The notes below the pieces were generated by a model. The model saw only the letters and a list, made by a program, of their open reading frames with translations, was not told the DNA's origin and made no database searches. 64,000 nucleotides of DNA from Paraburkholderia fungorum (lineage in GTDB: Bacteria; Pseudomonadota; Gammaproteobacteria; Burkholderiales; Burkholderiaceae), in NCBI RefSeq assembly GCF_003610895.1, contig NZ_MCAS01000008.1, positions 1 to 64,000 on the forward strand. The letters are read 5' to 3'. Both the position numbers and the translations under genes were made by a program. Of this stretch, positions 62,839-64,000 are shown piece after piece; the stretch's first letter is position 1; each line of letters starts with the position of its first letter.

Positions 62839-64000
62839 TCAGGCGAGCCAGGGCCTCGGTGCGACGCCGTCCGTCAGAATATCGACACGGTCTTCCCGGA
62901 CGTGAATCACGTGCTCGAAACCAGCGCCTCGACCGTCTCCCTCGCCGAGGAAACATTCGATTGCCAGGACCATGTCGGGCACGATGATTTCATGTGCCGA
63001 CTCGGTGATGAACGGGCTTTCGCATTCCAGTCCGAGTGAATGTCCGAAGAACGGGACCATGGCGGAGAACGCCGAGCCGCCGCCTCCCCGGCGTTCCATG
63101 CACCGTACGCCCGCCGCGTACAGATCCGACAGCTTACGCCCCGGCTCGACGGTTTCGATCACGGTCTCGACGAGTTGGACCGCGTCTTCGAGCAATTTGC
63201 GCTGTGGATCCGTCGGCTTTTTCCCGACGACGATGGATCGGGTCAGGTCGCAGTAGTAGCCGTGGGCGGCAGGCCCCCAGAGGTCCACGTGAAGCAGATC
63301 GCCCGCTTCGATCCGGCGCGTGGAATCCCATGTCGGCAATGCCTGCCGGTGACGATACCGGTGCGCCCACGGCCCGCTTGAGATTGCGACATCGTAGGCC
63401 CACCCGCCGCTCGCGGCAAACCAGCGAAGTCCCTCGCCGGCAACCTCGCCTTCCGTGCGGCCGGGTTGCGCGGCGTCGAGTACAACCTGCATCCACTCGC
63501 AACCGATCCTCGACGCGTCCTTCAGCAGTTCGATTTCGTGCGGGCTTTTCACGAGGCGCAGCGCCGTCAGAATGAAATCGGCTGGCACCAGCGACGTCGT
63601 GCCGCCCAGTTCCTGCGACATGCAAACGGCGGCGCTATGAAGCAACCCAGTCTGGCCTGCCAGACCGATTTTGCGACCGCCTAATCCGGATTCGAGCGCG
63701 ACGCGCGCGGTATCGCGATCGACGTAAGTCGACATCCGGATGTCGCTCACGCCGACGATGGATGGATCGATGTCGTACGCGTCGGTAACGAGAACCGGAT
63801 CCCGCCCAGGCACCAGCACCAGGGCGGCATGTCCCCTGCCGCGATGCGCGTCGCTGTCGGGAATATGACTCACCGTCGATATGTGGTTGGTGAGATAGAG
63901 CAGATCCGCGCAGCCATCGACGTTGGTGGCGCCTCGCCCCCAGACGATAAGACCATCGAAGCCGGCGCGCAGCGCCGATTCGAGAGCGCGAGTTTGCCGC
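62839..64000 (-). CDS. M24-family (creatinase/Xaa-Pro peptidase-like) metallopeptidase, partial
   Basis: 387 residues are visible and the frame stays open to the right edge, so the start lies outside the window. A GTG at 63873 inside the frame is not the start because conserved-looking N-terminal sequence (RALESALRAGFDGLIVWG) precedes it. Creatinase-like N-domain, then the pita-bread fold with GDLLHVDLWGPAAHGYYCDLTRSIVV (metal Asp residues), FFGHSLGLECESPF (His) and IECFLGEG (Glu). It could be an aminopeptidase P-like or carboxylate hydrolase; substrate unknown. It is convergent with the LacI gene. Confidence 0.9.
   Translation of the reverse strand, partial: RQTRALESALRAGFDGLIVWGRGATNVDGCADLLYLTNHISTVSHIPDSDAHRGRGHAALVLVPGRDPVLVTDAYDIDPSIVGVSDIRMSTYVDRDTARVALESGLGGRKIGLAGQTGLLHSAAVCMSQELGGTTSLVPADFILTALRLVKSPHEIELLKDASRIGCEWMQVVLDAAQPGRTEGEVAGEGLRWFAASGGWAYDVAISSGPWAHRYRHRQALPTWDSTRRIEAGDLLHVDLWGPAAHGYYCDLTRSIVVGKKPTDPQRKLLEDAVQLVETVIETVEPGRKLSDLYAAGVRCMERRGGGGSAFSAMVPFFGHSLGLECESPFITESAHEIIVPDMVLAIECFLGEGDGRGAGFEHVIHVREDRVDILTDGVAPRPWLA

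Overview
The window looks like chromosomal DNA of a Paraburkholderia or close Burkholderiales relative. It is GC-rich, has Burkholderia-type synteny (aat-bpt-pyrD; rnr-rlmB-rpiA; an ssu cluster ending in a TOBE protein), and carries Burkholderia-type small secreted proteins. All calls come from reading the sequence; no database search was run.

Layout. (1) 1-10,022: an iron-siderophore locus. Leftward genes encode an MbtH protein, a type II thioesterase, a C-terminal-cupin protein and a YqcI/YcgG (DcsA-like) protein, then an NRPS that runs off the left edge. Rightward genes encode a MacA/MacB/outer-membrane-factor exporter. Two Fur-like boxes lie in the divergent promoter region. The YqcI plus cupin pair resembles the genes linked to the diazeniumdiolate amino acid graminine in gramibactin-type siderophores. 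(2) 10,214-14,574: dusA, tRNA-His, a HicAB toxin-antitoxin pair with palindromic operators, and small conserved proteins. (3) 14,359-17,777: alkanesulfonate utilisation genes ssuD-C-B plus a molbindin, without ssuA or ssuE nearby. (4) 18,347-24,315: housekeeping and accessory genes. (5) 24,565-32,958: tRNA-fMet, NUDIX hydrolase, aat, bpt, pyrD, a cystine-type ABC binding protein and permease, a small signal peptidase I, an oxidoreductase and a GntR regulator. (6) 33,449-41,223: flavin reductase and GNAT genes, then a tight operon of carrier protein, acyl-CoA dehydrogenase-like protein, class II synthetase-like amino acid:carrier-protein ligase, DUF1839 protein and family 2 glycoside hydrolase. 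This looks like an uncharacterised carrier-protein pathway. (7) 41,854-47,292: a Crp-type regulator, exopolysaccharide genes and an inserted HigBA module. (8) 47,541-56,979: rpiA, rlmB and rnr. A 5.2-kb element sits in the 3' end of rlmB, flanked by 79-bp perfect direct repeats. It carries a C-terminally truncated tyrosine integrase and one 1241-residue Mrr-nuclease/NACHT-type protein, a likely anti-phage system. (9) 57,284-64,000: two tRNA-Leu(CAG) genes with consensus promoters, an integrase remnant behind the second, and a catabolic-looking group (FAD oxidase, amidase, LacI regulator with a 16-bp palindromic operator, M24 peptidase running off the right edge).

How the genes work together. 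The first 10 kb form a build-and-export unit for a siderophore under iron control. The 35-41 kb operon probably charges an amino acid onto a stand-alone carrier protein and modifies or transfers it. The rlmB element is the clearest defence-type insertion. Highest-interest items are the N-N bond gene pair, the carrier-protein operon and the minimal rlmB-integrated NACHT element.
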